Of a stretch of DNA of 64,000 nucleotides, positions 16,894 to 25,156 are shown in pieces. The stretch's first letter is position 1; each line of letters begins with the position of its first letter. The notes below the pieces were generated by a model. The model did not search any database. It was not told where the DNA came from and saw only the letters and a program-made list of their open reading frames with translations. This DNA comes from Bacteroidales bacterium (GTDB lineage: Bacteria; Bacteroidota; Bacteroidia; Bacteroidales; F082). The stretch lies in assembly GCA_030683155.1 (NCBI GenBank), contig JAUXMV010000004.1, forward strand, positions 62,001 to 126,000. Reading direction: 5' to 3'. A program made the position numbers and the translations under genes.

Positions 16894-17134
16894 ATTGTTA
16901 CAAGAAAAAAACATCAATTAAGCATTGATAATCAGTGACAAATTTTCAAGAAATTAGGGTAAAAAACTGAGCAACGGAAATACACTTTCGATGATTTAAG
17001 AAAAAAAGTGATGCTGAGATAAGGTATAAATAGTAAAATAAGGGTGTAAAATGAACATCTGGAGCTTTCATTTCGACTTAGGTAAGGGATTAGCAAGGGG
17101 AAAAATGATGCTTTCGGTATAAGTGAGATAACAC
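16894..17134. other. Non-coding stretch between two terminators
   Basis: No convincing ORF and no TAnnTTTG box on the minus strand. It separates the early-operon terminator from the symporter leader, so the late promoter should lie here and presumably has a phage-specific sequence. I see no stable structure in it. Confidence 0.4.
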
Positions 17135-17162
17135 AAAAAAAGCCCCGCTGGGGAGGCGGGGC
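17135..17162 (-). terminator. Intrinsic terminator of the leftward early operon
   Basis: A perfect 7-bp GCCCCGC/GCGGGGC stem with a 7-nt loop is followed on the minus strand by seven T. It ends transcripts from the replication genes after they pass antisense through the rightward gene at 17242-17508. Confidence 0.85.
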
Positions 17163-17201
17163 ACAAGTGCAAGCAGAGTAAATATGCTTTGAATATTTAT
17201 G

Positions 17202-17209
17202 TAAATTTG
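17202..17209 (+). promoter_or_regulatory. -7 box for the 17242 gene
   Basis: TAAATTTG fits TAnnTTTG and lies 32 bp before the start. No TTG was found at the expected -33 distance, so the promoter may be weak or activated. Confidence 0.4.
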
Positions 17210-17241
17210 GCCATTACGATTTATTTAAAAATTTTGAAGAT

Positions 17242-17508
17242 ATGAGTATTCATTATCAAATCTTGGCAGCTCTTTTAATCATTATAGTGTGGTTTGCATT
17301 AAGGGAGTTGAATTGCTGGTACTGGAAAGTAAACAGAAGAATTGAATTGCAAGAGGAAACAAATAAACTTCTTCGCAAGATTGTAGACCAACAAACAAAG
17401 CCTGAGCAACCTAAAAAGGAAAGAGTCGAATCCTTGGACCAAACAAGTGTTAATGATATGAGTGTTCTTAATAGTGTCATTGAAAAACTGAATGAAAAAA
17501 AAGGATAG
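17242..17508 (+). CDS. Small membrane-anchored protein with coiled-coil tail
   Basis: 88 residues. One N-terminal membrane helix (about residues 7-23), then a charged helical region (RRIELQEETNKLLRKIV) and a Lys/Glu-rich tail. N-in/C-out or the reverse cannot be decided. It is the only rightward gene inside the leftward half of the prophage and has its own promoter, so it may be expressed in the lysogen. A superinfection-exclusion or envelope role is possible; unrecognised family. Confidence 0.6.
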   Translation: MSIHYQILAALLIIIVWFALRELNCWYWKVNRRIELQEETNKLLRKIVDQQTKPEQPKKERVESLDQTSVNDMSVLNSVIEKLNEKKG

Positions 17509-17597
17509 AGAATGATTTCATAGGTCTATCATTGTTTTATGTTTTTTGTGGATACTTTATGTCGTATTTAGCATACGAAAGCGCTACGCATAGTATT

Positions 17598-17993
17598 TCA
17601 AAGTTTAGCTTTCACTTTTTGCTTTTCAATTCTTCCTAAAAAACGGATGACCTGATTGTATTCAATATCTTTAGACTCAAATTTGAGTTTGAACTTTGAA
17701 AAATTATTTATAATGCAGTTAGTATTTTTAGCTGTTGTTTCGCATTTAATTTTATTGTCTAATTGAAGCCAGCTTAACCTATTTCTTATTGTAGTTCTTG
17801 AGCATGAGAATATCTGAGCTAATTCTTTCTCTGTGAAAATTACATACCCGTCTTCAATTTCTTTGCCTTTATGTTTTTCAGGTTTATGGCTTGCTTTGTA
17901 AACCAAATAACAGAATATAGGGAAAGTAAACTTATCATTATACCACTGCCATTCATTTGAAATGTGATTAAATATTTTCTTGATTTGATCCAT
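17598..17993 (-). CDS. Putative helix-turn-helix protein
   Basis: 131 residues. The central FTEKELAQIFSCSRTTIRNRLSWL-type region (about 52-75) is a winged-helix or HTH motif of the kind used to read DNA; the flanks are basic. It is the last gene of the early operon. It could be a replication accessory or late-gene activator, the latter attractive given its position next to the late leader. No family assigned. Confidence 0.6.
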   Translation of the reverse strand: MDQIKKIFNHISNEWQWYNDKFTFPIFCYLVYKASHKPEKHKGKEIEDGYVIFTEKELAQIFSCSRTTIRNRLSWLQLDNKIKCETTAKNTNCIINNFSKFKLKFESKDIEYNQVIRFLGRIEKQKVKAKL

Positions 17994-18016
17994 ATCTTTA
18001 AATTTTTAAATGTTAC

Positions 18017-18289
18017 TTATTTTCTGTGTTGATAGTGTTTTTGTCTGTATTTCCATTCTTGGCGTTCTCTTTTTCGCATATCACGTTCATTGGATACTCC
18101 AATACATTGATACTCAATTTCAGGACGGGGAGTAATCATTATTTTTAATTCAGTAATTTCTTCTAACACTTCTTTTACTTGAGGTTTATCATCAATGACA
18201 ATAATCTGCTTATCGACCTCTTTAATGGCCATAATTTCAGAGAGGAAATGTCTTGACTGACCATCTGGGAATACAACTATTATTTTCAT
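18017..18289 (-). CDS. Hypothetical phage protein
   Basis: 90 residues. Begins with beta strands (MKIIVVFPDGQSRHF), includes IIVIDDKP and ends with a very basic tail (KRERQEWKYRQKHYQHRK). It overlaps the DnaA-domain gene by 4 bp. Function unknown; the tail suggests nucleic-acid contact. Confidence 0.55.
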   Translation of the reverse strand: MKIIVVFPDGQSRHFLSEIMAIKEVDKQIIVIDDKPQVKEVLEEITELKIMITPRPEIEYQCIGVSNERDMRKRERQEWKYRQKHYQHRK

Positions 18290-18678
18290 AGATTACTTTT
18301 AAAGTCATTCCAATTTATCTTCGATCTCATGAACCGGGTAATTATTTCCCTGTCCTCATTTGGTAGTGAAAGATCATCCAGTATTGCCGTGACATTTTGC
18401 CGGTATTGCTTGCTTGTCTGGTAAAGTGACTTCACAGTTTTGATGCTATAATCGGCTGTTGAATGATCAAATGGATAATGGTTCTCAATGTATCTTGTTC
18501 CTTTGCGGCCAATGACAATGATCAGAAATAAAGCTATCTGTCTTGGCTCAGTGATATTTCGCCTGCGTGTTGGTATGAGAAGATTTTTTGAGCTGATCCC
18601 ATAAACCTTAGAGACAGACTCGATGATCATTTCATCAGAAATAGATATGCCAGGTATTGCATATGCACTAACGTCCAT
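18286..18678 (-). CDS. DnaA domain IV-like protein
   Basis: 130 residues. Pattern seen: VYGISSKNLLIPTRRRNITEPR (about 25-46) then GRKGTRYIENHYPFDHSTADYS and YQTSKQYR, matching the DnaA C-terminal DNA-binding domain, in which a basic loop and an HTH read the DnaA box. No ATPase part is present. In phages such fragments may recruit host DnaA sites or block them. It overlaps the nuclease gene upstream by 11 bp. Confidence 0.8.
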   Translation of the reverse strand: MDVSAYAIPGISISDEMIIESVSKVYGISSKNLLIPTRRRNITEPRQIALFLIIVIGRKGTRYIENHYPFDHSTADYSIKTVKSLYQTSKQYRQNVTAILDDLSLPNEDREIITRFMRSKINWNDFKSNL

Positions 18679-19021
18679 CGCTTAAATAATTTAGTATGAC
18701 ATCACTAAATTCATCAAAACTCCATACCGTTGCAGTGGCATAGCCTTGTGATGCAACTTCCTTTAAGAATTCCTCCTGTTCATCTGACAGTTTATTCCTT
18801 CCATATTTGAACTCCACATAAAGGCCGTGATATTGCCCCCGGGGAACAGCTAGGCAAGTATCTGAAACCCCGGAAACAACTCCCTGATGCTTCAGGTTCT
18901 TTGCCTCGATCTTGTTTCTGGATCCTCCATTTGGGATGGCAAAAAACAGCTTCTTATAGCGTGGATAAGCATAGCGAAACCATTTAAAACATTCGGATTG
19001 TAATTTAGCTTCAGGTGTCAT
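18668..19021 (-). CDS. VRR-NUC domain nuclease
   Basis: 117 residues. A minimal VRR-NUC (PD-(D/E)XK-like) domain: helical start, IPNGGSRNKIEAKNLKHQGVVSGVSD (about 29-54) and YVEFKYG (about 69-75) carrying the ExK pair. Stand-alone phage VRR-NUC enzymes are structure-specific nucleases thought to resolve replication or recombination junctions. 4-bp overlap with the ASCH gene. Confidence 0.87.
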   Translation of the reverse strand: MTPEAKLQSECFKWFRYAYPRYKKLFFAIPNGGSRNKIEAKNLKHQGVVSGVSDTCLAVPRGQYHGLYVEFKYGRNKLSDEQEEFLKEVASQGYATATVWSFDEFSDVILNYLSDGR

Positions 19022-19476
19022 AACTCAAGCATCTTTACAATTTCTGCCTTTAACTCATCCTTTACATTGCCCCATCCAAGCTTTCCTTTCCATGGCAATG
19101 GTTGAGGTAACATTTGAACATCCTCATAGACGTGACAATATAGTCTGGGGTGATAGCTTACATAGCAGGCTTCCTCATCTTCAGGTGTCATTTTTCTGCA
19201 ATCAGAAAGATATCCAATTGCAATAGCAGACGCTGTTTTCTGTGTGAATCTTTCTGTTTTATGAATCAAATCTGCTATTCGCAACAAACCCTCATGTCCG
19301 GAAATATCCCGTATTTGCTCAATGTTGTATGGTTTTTTACTGGAGCAGATCAATACCCATCCCCGGTAATTTGTTTTCCAGATGCGGGTTTCAATCTTGC
19401 CGGCCATCATCAGATCGGCATATGGTTGACACCATGAAAGCGCCTTTATTTCCTTGTCAACTGAATATTTTCTCAT
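19018..19476 (-). CDS. ASCH-domain protein
   Basis: 152 residues. KALSWCQPYADLMMAGKIET followed by RIWKTNYRGWVLICSS (about 12-47) is the ASCH/PUA-like opening. ASCH folds bind RNA or modified nucleotides, and some are hydrolases of N4-acetylcytidine. It sits between the helicase loader and VRR-NUC, so a link to nucleotide or nucleic-acid processing is likely, substrate unknown. Confidence 0.8.
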   Translation of the reverse strand: MRKYSVDKEIKALSWCQPYADLMMAGKIETRIWKTNYRGWVLICSSKKPYNIEQIRDISGHEGLLRIADLIHKTERFTQKTASAIAIGYLSDCRKMTPEDEEACYVSYHPRLYCHVYEDVQMLPQPLPWKGKLGWGNVKDELKAEIVKMLEL

Positions 19477-19479
19477 GGT

Positions 19480-20361
19480 TTATCTCCTTCTGTCTGGTGC
19501 TGTTAAGTCAAAAGTAAGGATATTGAACATCTCTCTCATACGGCTACGCACTCTTGGTCCATAATATTTTTCTATGTCCTGCGCATTGAGGTTTGTAGTA
19601 ATGTGGGTCATGTTGTGTGGTACCTGATCGTATCTGTTCATCAGGATTTCAGCCATTGCATTAACTTTGTCTCCATAGCGTTTGCGCTCCTCTTCAGTGC
19701 CAAGATCATCGTAGCAGACACCACGTTCTGTTTGCCAGTATTGATTTCTTGCAATAGTTTCAACTTTACTGTGATCTTTAATGATTGAGAATCCATGCTC
19801 CACAAAGTCATAAGTCAAATGCATGCATGGCATCAATCTGAAAGAAGTATGTTGATTTGTTGCAAAGGCACGCATTATGGTTGATTTTCCGGTACCTAAC
19901 CCCCCCATAAGCATTATACCCTTATTGAGATTCATTCCTAGCTTTTCAGCTTCACCGGAAGCCGTGAAATAGTGAAATAACTTGTCCAGAATTGCCTCAT
20001 TGAACTTGTCAATAACAAACTCTTTCCTGGCGATATGACTAGCCCGGGCAATGAAAACAGTCTTTAGTTCTCCTGCAGCAAGTAATATTGGAGCAGTATC
20101 GGCATTGATTTTGTCCCAATATTCTTTTGTTTTCAGGTAACTAGCTTTTCTCTGCTGAGCAAACTGAAGAATCCTTTCTGTTGCTTCGGCACTGAGAGTA
20201 ATTAACTCCGGCTTTGTTCTATACTTGAGCGCCCTGGAAAGTTTTTCAGTCTTTATGGCCGCATCTTTTTCATCTTGGGTAAGTTGCGGGAGTTTACATT
20301 GGGATTTGGTATCCACCTTCCCCAAAATTGCGCTTACTATTTGATTCATTTTTTGTTCCAT
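19480..20361 (-). CDS. DnaC-like replicative helicase loader
   Basis: 293 residues. The N-terminal 110 residues are helical; the AAA+ domain follows with Walker A GGLGTGKST (153-161) and Walker B CYDDLG (DD at 218-219). It would load the host DnaB helicase at the phage origin. The start overlaps the initiator gene by 68 bp; a second ATG 12 bp inside is equally possible. The initiator-loader order mirrors lambda O-P. Confidence 0.85.
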   Translation of the reverse strand: MEQKMNQIVSAILGKVDTKSQCKLPQLTQDEKDAAIKTEKLSRALKYRTKPELITLSAEATERILQFAQQRKASYLKTKEYWDKINADTAPILLAAGELKTVFIARASHIARKEFVIDKFNEAILDKLFHYFTASGEAEKLGMNLNKGIMLMGGLGTGKSTIMRAFATNQHTSFRLMPCMHLTYDFVEHGFSIIKDHSKVETIARNQYWQTERGVCYDDLGTEEERKRYGDKVNAMAEILMNRYDQVPHNMTHITTNLNAQDIEKYYGPRVRSRMREMFNILTFDLTAPDRRR

Positions 20362-21181
20362 TTCTGATAATGTTTTTAAAGTTTCCTTCTAATACTTTTG
20401 TAAAGTTTACTGGCTTCATTAACCAGTCCAGATTTGCTATCCAACCTCTGTCATTTTCACCATTCAGAAAGTCAGATTCACTTGCTTTTGTAAGCATATT
20501 CAAAATTCCAACCTCACCCACTTCTTTGTGTCTGGCACGAATAACACTCTTTCTGTTTTCATGCAAAACCTGGATGGCCGGCATCTTGGGACACTTCAGA
20601 TGATATTCGTCAATGATTTTTTTAAAATCAATTCTGACAATTAAAGGGGGAGTGATGGGCGGTTCATCGCCCTCTATTTCCTTTTCCTTTTTGTTTTCTT
20701 TTCTTTCCTTTTCTTTTCTTTGTGTACCAAATTCGGAGGAAATAGGGGTTTCTTCGTAAGAAACCGTGATTTCTTGGGAAGAAATGGGTATTTCTTCGGA
20801 AGAAACGAGGTTAAATTCATCAATTTCAGAAACGCGATTTAAATTTTTCATGACAAGAACAAACCTCTCTTGTATCCCTTTTGACGTCAAAATCTTATGC
20901 TTTTCAAACAAATCTTTAGAAAACAATCCAATGTTCATACAGCTCTTAATCACCTCATGTATATAAGCCTCATCATACCCGGTAACCTCCGAGACTATGA
21001 AGGGCAACTCATTGTCCCACTGCATGTAGTACCCATCCTTGTAGATACTACAGAGCAGGTAAGCATATACACTGATAGCTTTGCCACTCTGATACTTGAT
21101 CAGTTTTCTAATTTTAATGTCTTGAAAAAAATCCACGTCTAAAGGGAAATAGGTTAAACCCTTTTTAGCTTTTCTTGCCAT
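20294..21181 (-). CDS. Replication initiator with Lin1244/Lin1753-type N-terminus
   Basis: 295 residues. The N-terminal domain (GLTYFPLDVDFFQDIKIRKL, about 8-27, to residue 110) is the DUF4373/Lin1244-Lin1753 winged-helix type found in phage replication proteins. A linker of 7-residue repeats (EETPISS-like) and a KEKERKENKK tract follow, then a helical C-terminal domain. The DNA coding for the linker holds palindromic iterons (20728-20805), so the protein probably binds its own gene as lambda O does. Confidence 0.85.
   Translation of the reverse strand: MARKAKKGLTYFPLDVDFFQDIKIRKLIKYQSGKAISVYAYLLCSIYKDGYYMQWDNELPFIVSEVTGYDEAYIHEVIKSCMNIGLFSKDLFEKHKILTSKGIQERFVLVMKNLNRVSEIDEFNLVSSEEIPISSQEITVSYEETPISSEFGTQRKEKERKENKKEKEIEGDEPPITPPLIVRIDFKKIIDEYHLKCPKMPAIQVLHENRKSVIRARHKEVGEVGILNMLTKASESDFLNGENDRGWIANLDWLMKPVNFTKVLEGNFKNIIRNGTKNESNSKRNFGEGGYQIPM
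20672..20720. repeat. Homopyrimidine/homopurine tract next to the iterons
   Basis: About 49 bases that are almost entirely C and T on the plus strand (G/A on the minus strand), with runs of TTTTC and TTTCC. In protein it encodes the Lys/Glu linker of the initiator. It is a plausible easily melted or unusual-structure element of the origin. Confidence 0.6.
20728..20805. repeat. Palindromic iterons, candidate phage replication origin
   Basis: Three 15-bp palindromes starting at 20749, 20770 and 20791 (TTTCTTCGTAAGAAA, TTTCTTGGGAAGAAA, TTTCTTCGGAAGAAA) repeat with an exact 21-bp period. A degenerate fourth copy lies one period earlier at 20728. 21 bp is two helical turns, so bound proteins would align on one face. 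They lie inside the initiator gene. Confidence 0.75.
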
Positions 21182-21362
21182 AATCTGTAAATGTTAAATC
21201 AATTTTCATACTTTGATCTAGATTTCGCTCCCGGATAAGTTGCGCTTTGTATTCCTCTAATGATTCAATCATGACATTAGCCTTTTCGTCATACAGCTTT
21301 TTAAACGGCTCGTTTTTCACACTCTGGCAAATCACAATCCGATGTATGCAAATGTTCTTCAT
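21165..21362 (-). CDS. Small hypothetical protein
   Basis: 65 residues. N-terminus contains Cys and His (ICIHRIVICQ), then a helical Lys/Glu-rich segment. It overlaps its upstream neighbour by 62 bp and the initiator by 17 bp. Such a large overlap makes the exact start doubtful; an internal Met near residue 31 is possible. Function unknown. Confidence 0.4.
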   Translation of the reverse strand: MKNICIHRIVICQSVKNEPFKKLYDEKANVMIESLEEYKAQLIRERNLDQSMKIDLTFTDYGKKS

Positions 21363-21639
21363 TCACGATATAGTTTAAAGGATAAATACACTTTGTTCCA
21401 AAGGCTGCCGTCTTACCATCTGGCCCTATCACACGAACCCATCCGGCACCAATCCACATGATTTGCGCCTTATAGATTACCTTCCCATTATCAATGATTA
21501 CACTCATTCCTTTAGCAAGGTTCTTTCTCCAATACTTCAATTTAATTTCCTCTTCCAGCGTTCGGAGAAAGCCAAATATCGAGACAGAAAAAACAAATGC
21601 ACTAAATAACAATGCTGTCAATTTCATTTTCTTCATCAT
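21301..21639 (-). CDS. Membrane-anchored small protein with beta domain
   Basis: 112 residues from MMKKMKLTALLFSAF. One hydrophobic segment (about residues 5-22) that may be a signal anchor, then a soluble part with KGMSVIIDNGKVIYKAQIMWI, an SH3-like strand pattern, and a C-terminus with HLHTSDCDLPECE (His/Cys, possible metal site). The upstream start at 21663 would extend further into the helicase gene, so an internal ATG is chosen. Role unknown. Confidence 0.5.
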   Translation of the reverse strand: MMKKMKLTALLFSAFVFSVSIFGFLRTLEEEIKLKYWRKNLAKGMSVIIDNGKVIYKAQIMWIGAGWVRVIGPDGKTAAFGTKCIYPLNYIVNEEHLHTSDCDLPECEKRAV

Positions 21640-23281
21640 TTCTTTGGTTAAATAAGTTTGCAACCATACTTACAATATCTTCCTCAATTTGCTCTGTTGC
21701 GCCTGTCACAGTAGCTGCAATTTCACGTTTGGTTTGAATGATCTTGTATATCTTTTCATCGATCGTATCTTCCCCCAGGAAGTAAGTGCAGGTTACTGAA
21801 TCATGCTGGCCAATACGGTGACATCTATCCTCACACTGATCACAGTCAGCTGCTGTCCATGGTAGTTCCACAAAAGCAACCCGGGAACTGGCTGTTAATG
21901 TCAATCCAACACCAGCAGCTTTGATGGAACATAGAATTAATTTCGTTTCAGGATTTTTCTGGAAACTGTCAACCGCATTTTGCCGGTCAGACTGATTGTC
22001 GTCTCCGGTAATAGTAACGGCTTTTGGATAGTGTTTATGAATTGCCTGAATGACTTCCTTAAGATGAGCGAAAACAACAAGCTTTTCGCCTGATTCCATG
22101 ATATCGTCAATGAATTCATAAACATCAGTGAGCTTACCTCTAGCAGAAATATTCTTGAGTATTCCTATCTGAACCATGACCTCGCCCCTAAGAGCTCTGG
22201 CCACTTTTTCATCATCAGCATCTTTGTAAGCTCTCAGATATTTGATCAGGTTATCTTCAGCATCCTTATATTCCCTTCTGGTAGTAATTTGGCACATGGC
22301 TACCTGACGCATCTTTGCCGGAAGATCTTTCAACACATCCTGTTTGTCACGTCTGTAAAAACAATTTAGGTTCAACAGATAGTTTAGCTCTCGTAGGTTT
22401 GAAGCCTCCCGGGGGCCGGAACAATAGCGTTGTGTGAACTTTTGATATCCACCAAATCTCGGCATCTGTTCAATTATTCCTAGCTGACTTATCAAATCCT
22501 TAGGTTTATTGATAACCGGGGTACCTGTTAAAGCCAGAATGTATTCTTTTCCGGATGCAATACCTTTTGTGAACTTTGTCTGTTGGGTAGCTGTTGACTT
22601 CACTCTATGGCTCTCATCAATGATCACACTCTTGAACATGCTGGTAACATGCTCTTTGAACTTCACATGATTGAGCCTGAGCTTAGCTGATTCAGGTTTA
22701 TTGATACTCTGTACGAAATACTTTTTCAGACTTTCATAATTCACTATAAAGACCTGCGCAAGATTGGCCTGCCAGTATAGATGGAAGTTATTCTTTATTC
22801 CATCATTAAGTATCATTGCCTTTCTATCACTCCACATATGCCATTCCCTCTGCCAGTTGATCTTCAGTGATGAAGGTGCAATTACAAGGCATGGGAATGC
22901 ATTTGCAGCTACAATTGTCGCGATGGCCTGACAAGATTTCCCTAAACCGGGCTGATCTCCTACAATAATCCTTTTCTTTTCCAAAGCATAAGCTACGCCT
23001 TGAGCCTGAAAATGGAATAGTTTCATCTTCAGTGGAATTTCTATTTGGAGTTCCGGCATTGGAGGTATTTCCCCAATCCTTTCATCCAGCATAGTTTCTC
23101 CTAAAGAGAATTTAAACTTTTGAGCAAATGCCATAACAGTTTCCTTTTGGTCAACTGGTACTGTCCAACACTTATCCACCGGGTCAAATCTTCTTCCCGG
23201 AAGTGATTTCACAGCATCCACCAGATGCGGTAAGTACCGAAATTGGATACGATAGAATTTGCCTTGTTCAGTGATTGTCAT
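21602..23281 (-). CDS. SNF2-family DNA helicase/translocase
   Basis: 559 residues. A short N-terminal HARP-like module (RFDPVDKCWTVPV, about 31-43), Walker A GDQPGLGKS (108-116), DESH box (222-225), TGTPVINKP motif III and a helicase C domain ending with the arginine finger region DRCHRIGQHDSVT. The layout resembles small SMARCAL1-type annealing helicases and phage SNF2 proteins. Expected to remodel forks or displace proteins during phage replication. Both neighbours overlap it slightly. Confidence 0.9.
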   Translation of the reverse strand: MTITEQGKFYRIQFRYLPHLVDAVKSLPGRRFDPVDKCWTVPVDQKETVMAFAQKFKFSLGETMLDERIGEIPPMPELQIEIPLKMKLFHFQAQGVAYALEKKRIIVGDQPGLGKSCQAIATIVAANAFPCLVIAPSSLKINWQREWHMWSDRKAMILNDGIKNNFHLYWQANLAQVFIVNYESLKKYFVQSINKPESAKLRLNHVKFKEHVTSMFKSVIIDESHRVKSTATQQTKFTKGIASGKEYILALTGTPVINKPKDLISQLGIIEQMPRFGGYQKFTQRYCSGPREASNLRELNYLLNLNCFYRRDKQDVLKDLPAKMRQVAMCQITTRREYKDAEDNLIKYLRAYKDADDEKVARALRGEVMVQIGILKNISARGKLTDVYEFIDDIMESGEKLVVFAHLKEVIQAIHKHYPKAVTITGDDNQSDRQNAVDSFQKNPETKLILCSIKAAGVGLTLTASSRVAFVELPWTAADCDQCEDRCHRIGQHDSVTCTYFLGEDTIDEKIYKIIQTKREIAATVTGATEQIEEDIVSMVANLFNQRNDEENEIDSIVI

Positions 23282-23481
23282 GAGTGAATATTTTGATCTT
23301 CATTGTAACTTTCGTCAATAAGTTCATCTGCCTGAATAGGGGTCATATAGTCGATATAGGACTCCATGAGGCTAAAGATTTCCTGATAGAAAGGCAGACT
23401 GTAATCAGGATTATCGTTTTGAGTGATGTTATCGGTACACCCATGTCTTCTTTTGTATTCGTAAAACTGCTGTGCTGTCAT
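23278..23481 (-). CDS. Small hypothetical protein
   Basis: 67 residues, acidic C-terminal half, helical prediction. It overlaps the SNF2 start by 4 bp and is preceded by a 2-bp gap, so translation is coupled in the early operon. No recognised family. Confidence 0.55.
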   Translation of the reverse strand: MTAQQFYEYKRRHGCTDNITQNDNPDYSLPFYQEIFSLMESYIDYMTPIQADELIDESYNEDQNIHS

Positions 23482-23483
23482 AA

Positions 23484-23810
23484 TCAGAATGCTTCAAAAG
23501 ATTCATCATCACCTTTCACCGGCATTAAAGCCTTTTTGTTTTTCTCAAAATACTCTCTGATATCCCAAGCTTGAATGGGTTTCACATTGAGTTGCCCTGC
23601 AAGGATCATAGCCATTTCCTCTGTCATTGGGTTGATGGCATAAATGGCACTCACATTTACTATTCTTGTAAATGCGGGACTTGTTTCTGTCTCAGGGACA
23701 TCGATTCTTACCATTGCTCCTCCGGCAATTGTCTGTTCACTTACTTCACCAGCGATACGGGAGTGGCCGAAAAGTTCAACAAGTGCCCATGTTTTAAATT
23801 GTTCTGTCAT
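23484..23810 (-). CDS. Conserved Bacteroidota phage protein
   Basis: 108 residues. The opening WALVELFGHSRIAGEVSEQT is one I associate with a small protein found in Bacteroidota phages; a beta-rich core (MVRIDVPE, FTRIVNVSAIYAINPMTEE) and a helical tail follow. Function unknown. 4-bp overlap with the upstream gene. Confidence 0.7.
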   Translation of the reverse strand: MTEQFKTWALVELFGHSRIAGEVSEQTIAGGAMVRIDVPETETSPAFTRIVNVSAIYAINPMTEEMAMILAGQLNVKPIQAWDIREYFEKNKKALMPVKGDDESFEAF

Positions 23811-24010
23811 TTGAATTGAATTTTTAATTGTCTATCTTGTTTAATTTCAAACTTGTACTCTTTTATCAGGCTGATAGCTTCAGGGATAGATACCAGTTTT
23901 GTTATATCCTCAAAAGCGAGGATGATCTTTCTCCGGTACCCATCCACCTGAATGCCTTTCCTCCTTGCGCGGTAGGTAAGGTTATAGCGCCTTTTAGTTA
24001 TCCGGTCCAT
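23807..24010 (-). CDS. Small basic hypothetical protein
   Basis: 67 residues with a very basic start (MDRITKRRYNLTYRARRKG), suggesting nucleic-acid binding, then an alternating hydrophobic helix. Overlaps 17 bp with the upstream gene and 4 bp downstream. Family not recognised. Confidence 0.55.
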   Translation of the reverse strand: MDRITKRRYNLTYRARRKGIQVDGYRRKIILAFEDITKLVSIPEAISLIKEYKFEIKQDRQLKIQFK

Positions 24011-24272
24011 TTACTGACTTTGGAGTTAGGAACCTTGTTTTTTCTGCAGCAGCAACAACTCCTTGAATATTGTCTCCTTTGGCGATAATCTTGAGAAAAT
24101 CAATCTCAATTTTTGCTGAGTGAATTATTGACTGAGCAGCGTTTGTAATTGCTTTCGCTGTTTCAACATCCAGCTTCTCGCATTCAGAAGCGTCCGGATC
24201 GTTGTTGGATTTTAACCTTTCTATGACCTCAAACATGTGGTCTCGTAATGCTGTTAAATCATTCTTTGCCAT
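23994..24272 (-). CDS. Hypothetical phage protein
   Basis: 92 residues, mainly helical (DLTALRDHMFEVIERLKSN and ETAKAITNAAQSIIHSAKIEID). This pattern resembles small phage proteins of early operons that I cannot name. It overlaps the HNH gene by 14 bp. Confidence 0.6.
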   Translation of the reverse strand: MAKNDLTALRDHMFEVIERLKSNNDPDASECEKLDVETAKAITNAAQSIIHSAKIEIDFLKIIAKGDNIQGVVAAAEKTRFLTPKSVNGPDN

Positions 24273-24894
24273 AGTTTTTAATGGATTTTTTAAGTTTGTT
24301 TAATGCCATAATGGCTTGTTGTAAATCTGGTGGATAATTGACCAGGGAATTGCGTTTCATGTTTTCTTCCCGGGTAATAAGTTCAAGGTTATCAATCCGG
24401 ATATCTGAAGGATCTCCATTCTTGAATGCAACAATTAACCCTTTAGCAATCGGCCCGTTATGTTGCATCCAGAGTTGACGGTGCAGAAGTTCAAATTTTC
24501 CATTTACCCTGATATGGGCATAATATCTTCCGCCAGAATCTTTCCTTACTGAAATGTAACCGTCATACTTTGTGTTTGGTGGTACCTGTCCGGGCTTAAA
24601 GAAAGTCTTACTACACTTTTGCTTTACTTCCGGAGACATCTTTTTACCTTTATTAGCTGGCACATTGCCTTTCTTAAACCGGTATGGTTTACCAAGATTT
24701 GCAAGGTTCTTTTTAAACCGGGTAGATGCCTCACTTTGATGAAATTCAGCTGACTTCTTTAATCCAAGAATAAATGCCTTATTATAAACTGCATTGACCG
24801 ACACATCCAGAAAAAGCGCAATAACAGCTGCGCTTACATGAGGATACCTTGATTCCAGATATCTTAATTCCGAACCTGTCCACCTGTGTTTCAT
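24259..24894 (-). CDS. HNH endonuclease
   Basis: 211 residues. N-terminal HTH-like region (SELRYLESRYPHVSAAVIALFLDVS), a Lys-rich centre with GKKMSPE, and a C-terminal HNH_3-type fold: LLHRQLWMQHNGPI (about 140-153), then GDPSDIRIDNLELITREEN. Such enzymes in phage early operons are often free-standing homing-type nucleases or packaging-associated nickases; here it is embedded among replication genes, away from terminase. Confidence 0.82.
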   Translation of the reverse strand: MKHRWTGSELRYLESRYPHVSAAVIALFLDVSVNAVYNKAFILGLKKSAEFHQSEASTRFKKNLANLGKPYRFKKGNVPANKGKKMSPEVKQKCSKTFFKPGQVPPNTKYDGYISVRKDSGGRYYAHIRVNGKFELLHRQLWMQHNGPIAKGLIVAFKNGDPSDIRIDNLELITREENMKRNSLVNYPPDLQQAIMALNKLKKSIKNYGKE

Positions 24895-24902
24895 TTCTGT
24901 AA

Positions 24903-25154
24903 CTATTGAGTTTTAATGGATTTCTGAATTTCCTCTGTATTCATTTCGGGCAGGCAGTGCCTGCATCCGTCATAGTGACGCTTACCGTCATTTAAGATTA
25001 TCAGCAGATAGGCCTGTTCTTTTCTCAAATACCTCTTTTGAGATATTGATTGTCCATACCGGCAACTCCTCTTATGAACCTCATTGAAAGGTCTGGGGTT
25101 CTTTCGGGTGATGTATGTGTACCCGAAAAGAAATCGGAAAAATTGTGCTATCAT
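24903..25154 (-). CDS. Small hypothetical protein with Cys/His cluster
   Basis: 83 residues. The first 25 residues are aromatic and basic. A later C-x3-HYDGCRHC arrangement (near residues 61-67) could bind zinc, but not all ligands of a classical motif are present. 2-bp gap to the ParB-like gene and 8 bp to the HNH gene. Confidence 0.5.
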   Translation of the reverse strand: MIAQFFRFLFGYTYITRKNPRPFNEVHKRSCRYGQSISQKRYLRKEQAYLLIILNDGKRHYDGCRHCLPEMNTEEIQKSIKTQ

Positions 25155-25156
25155 GG

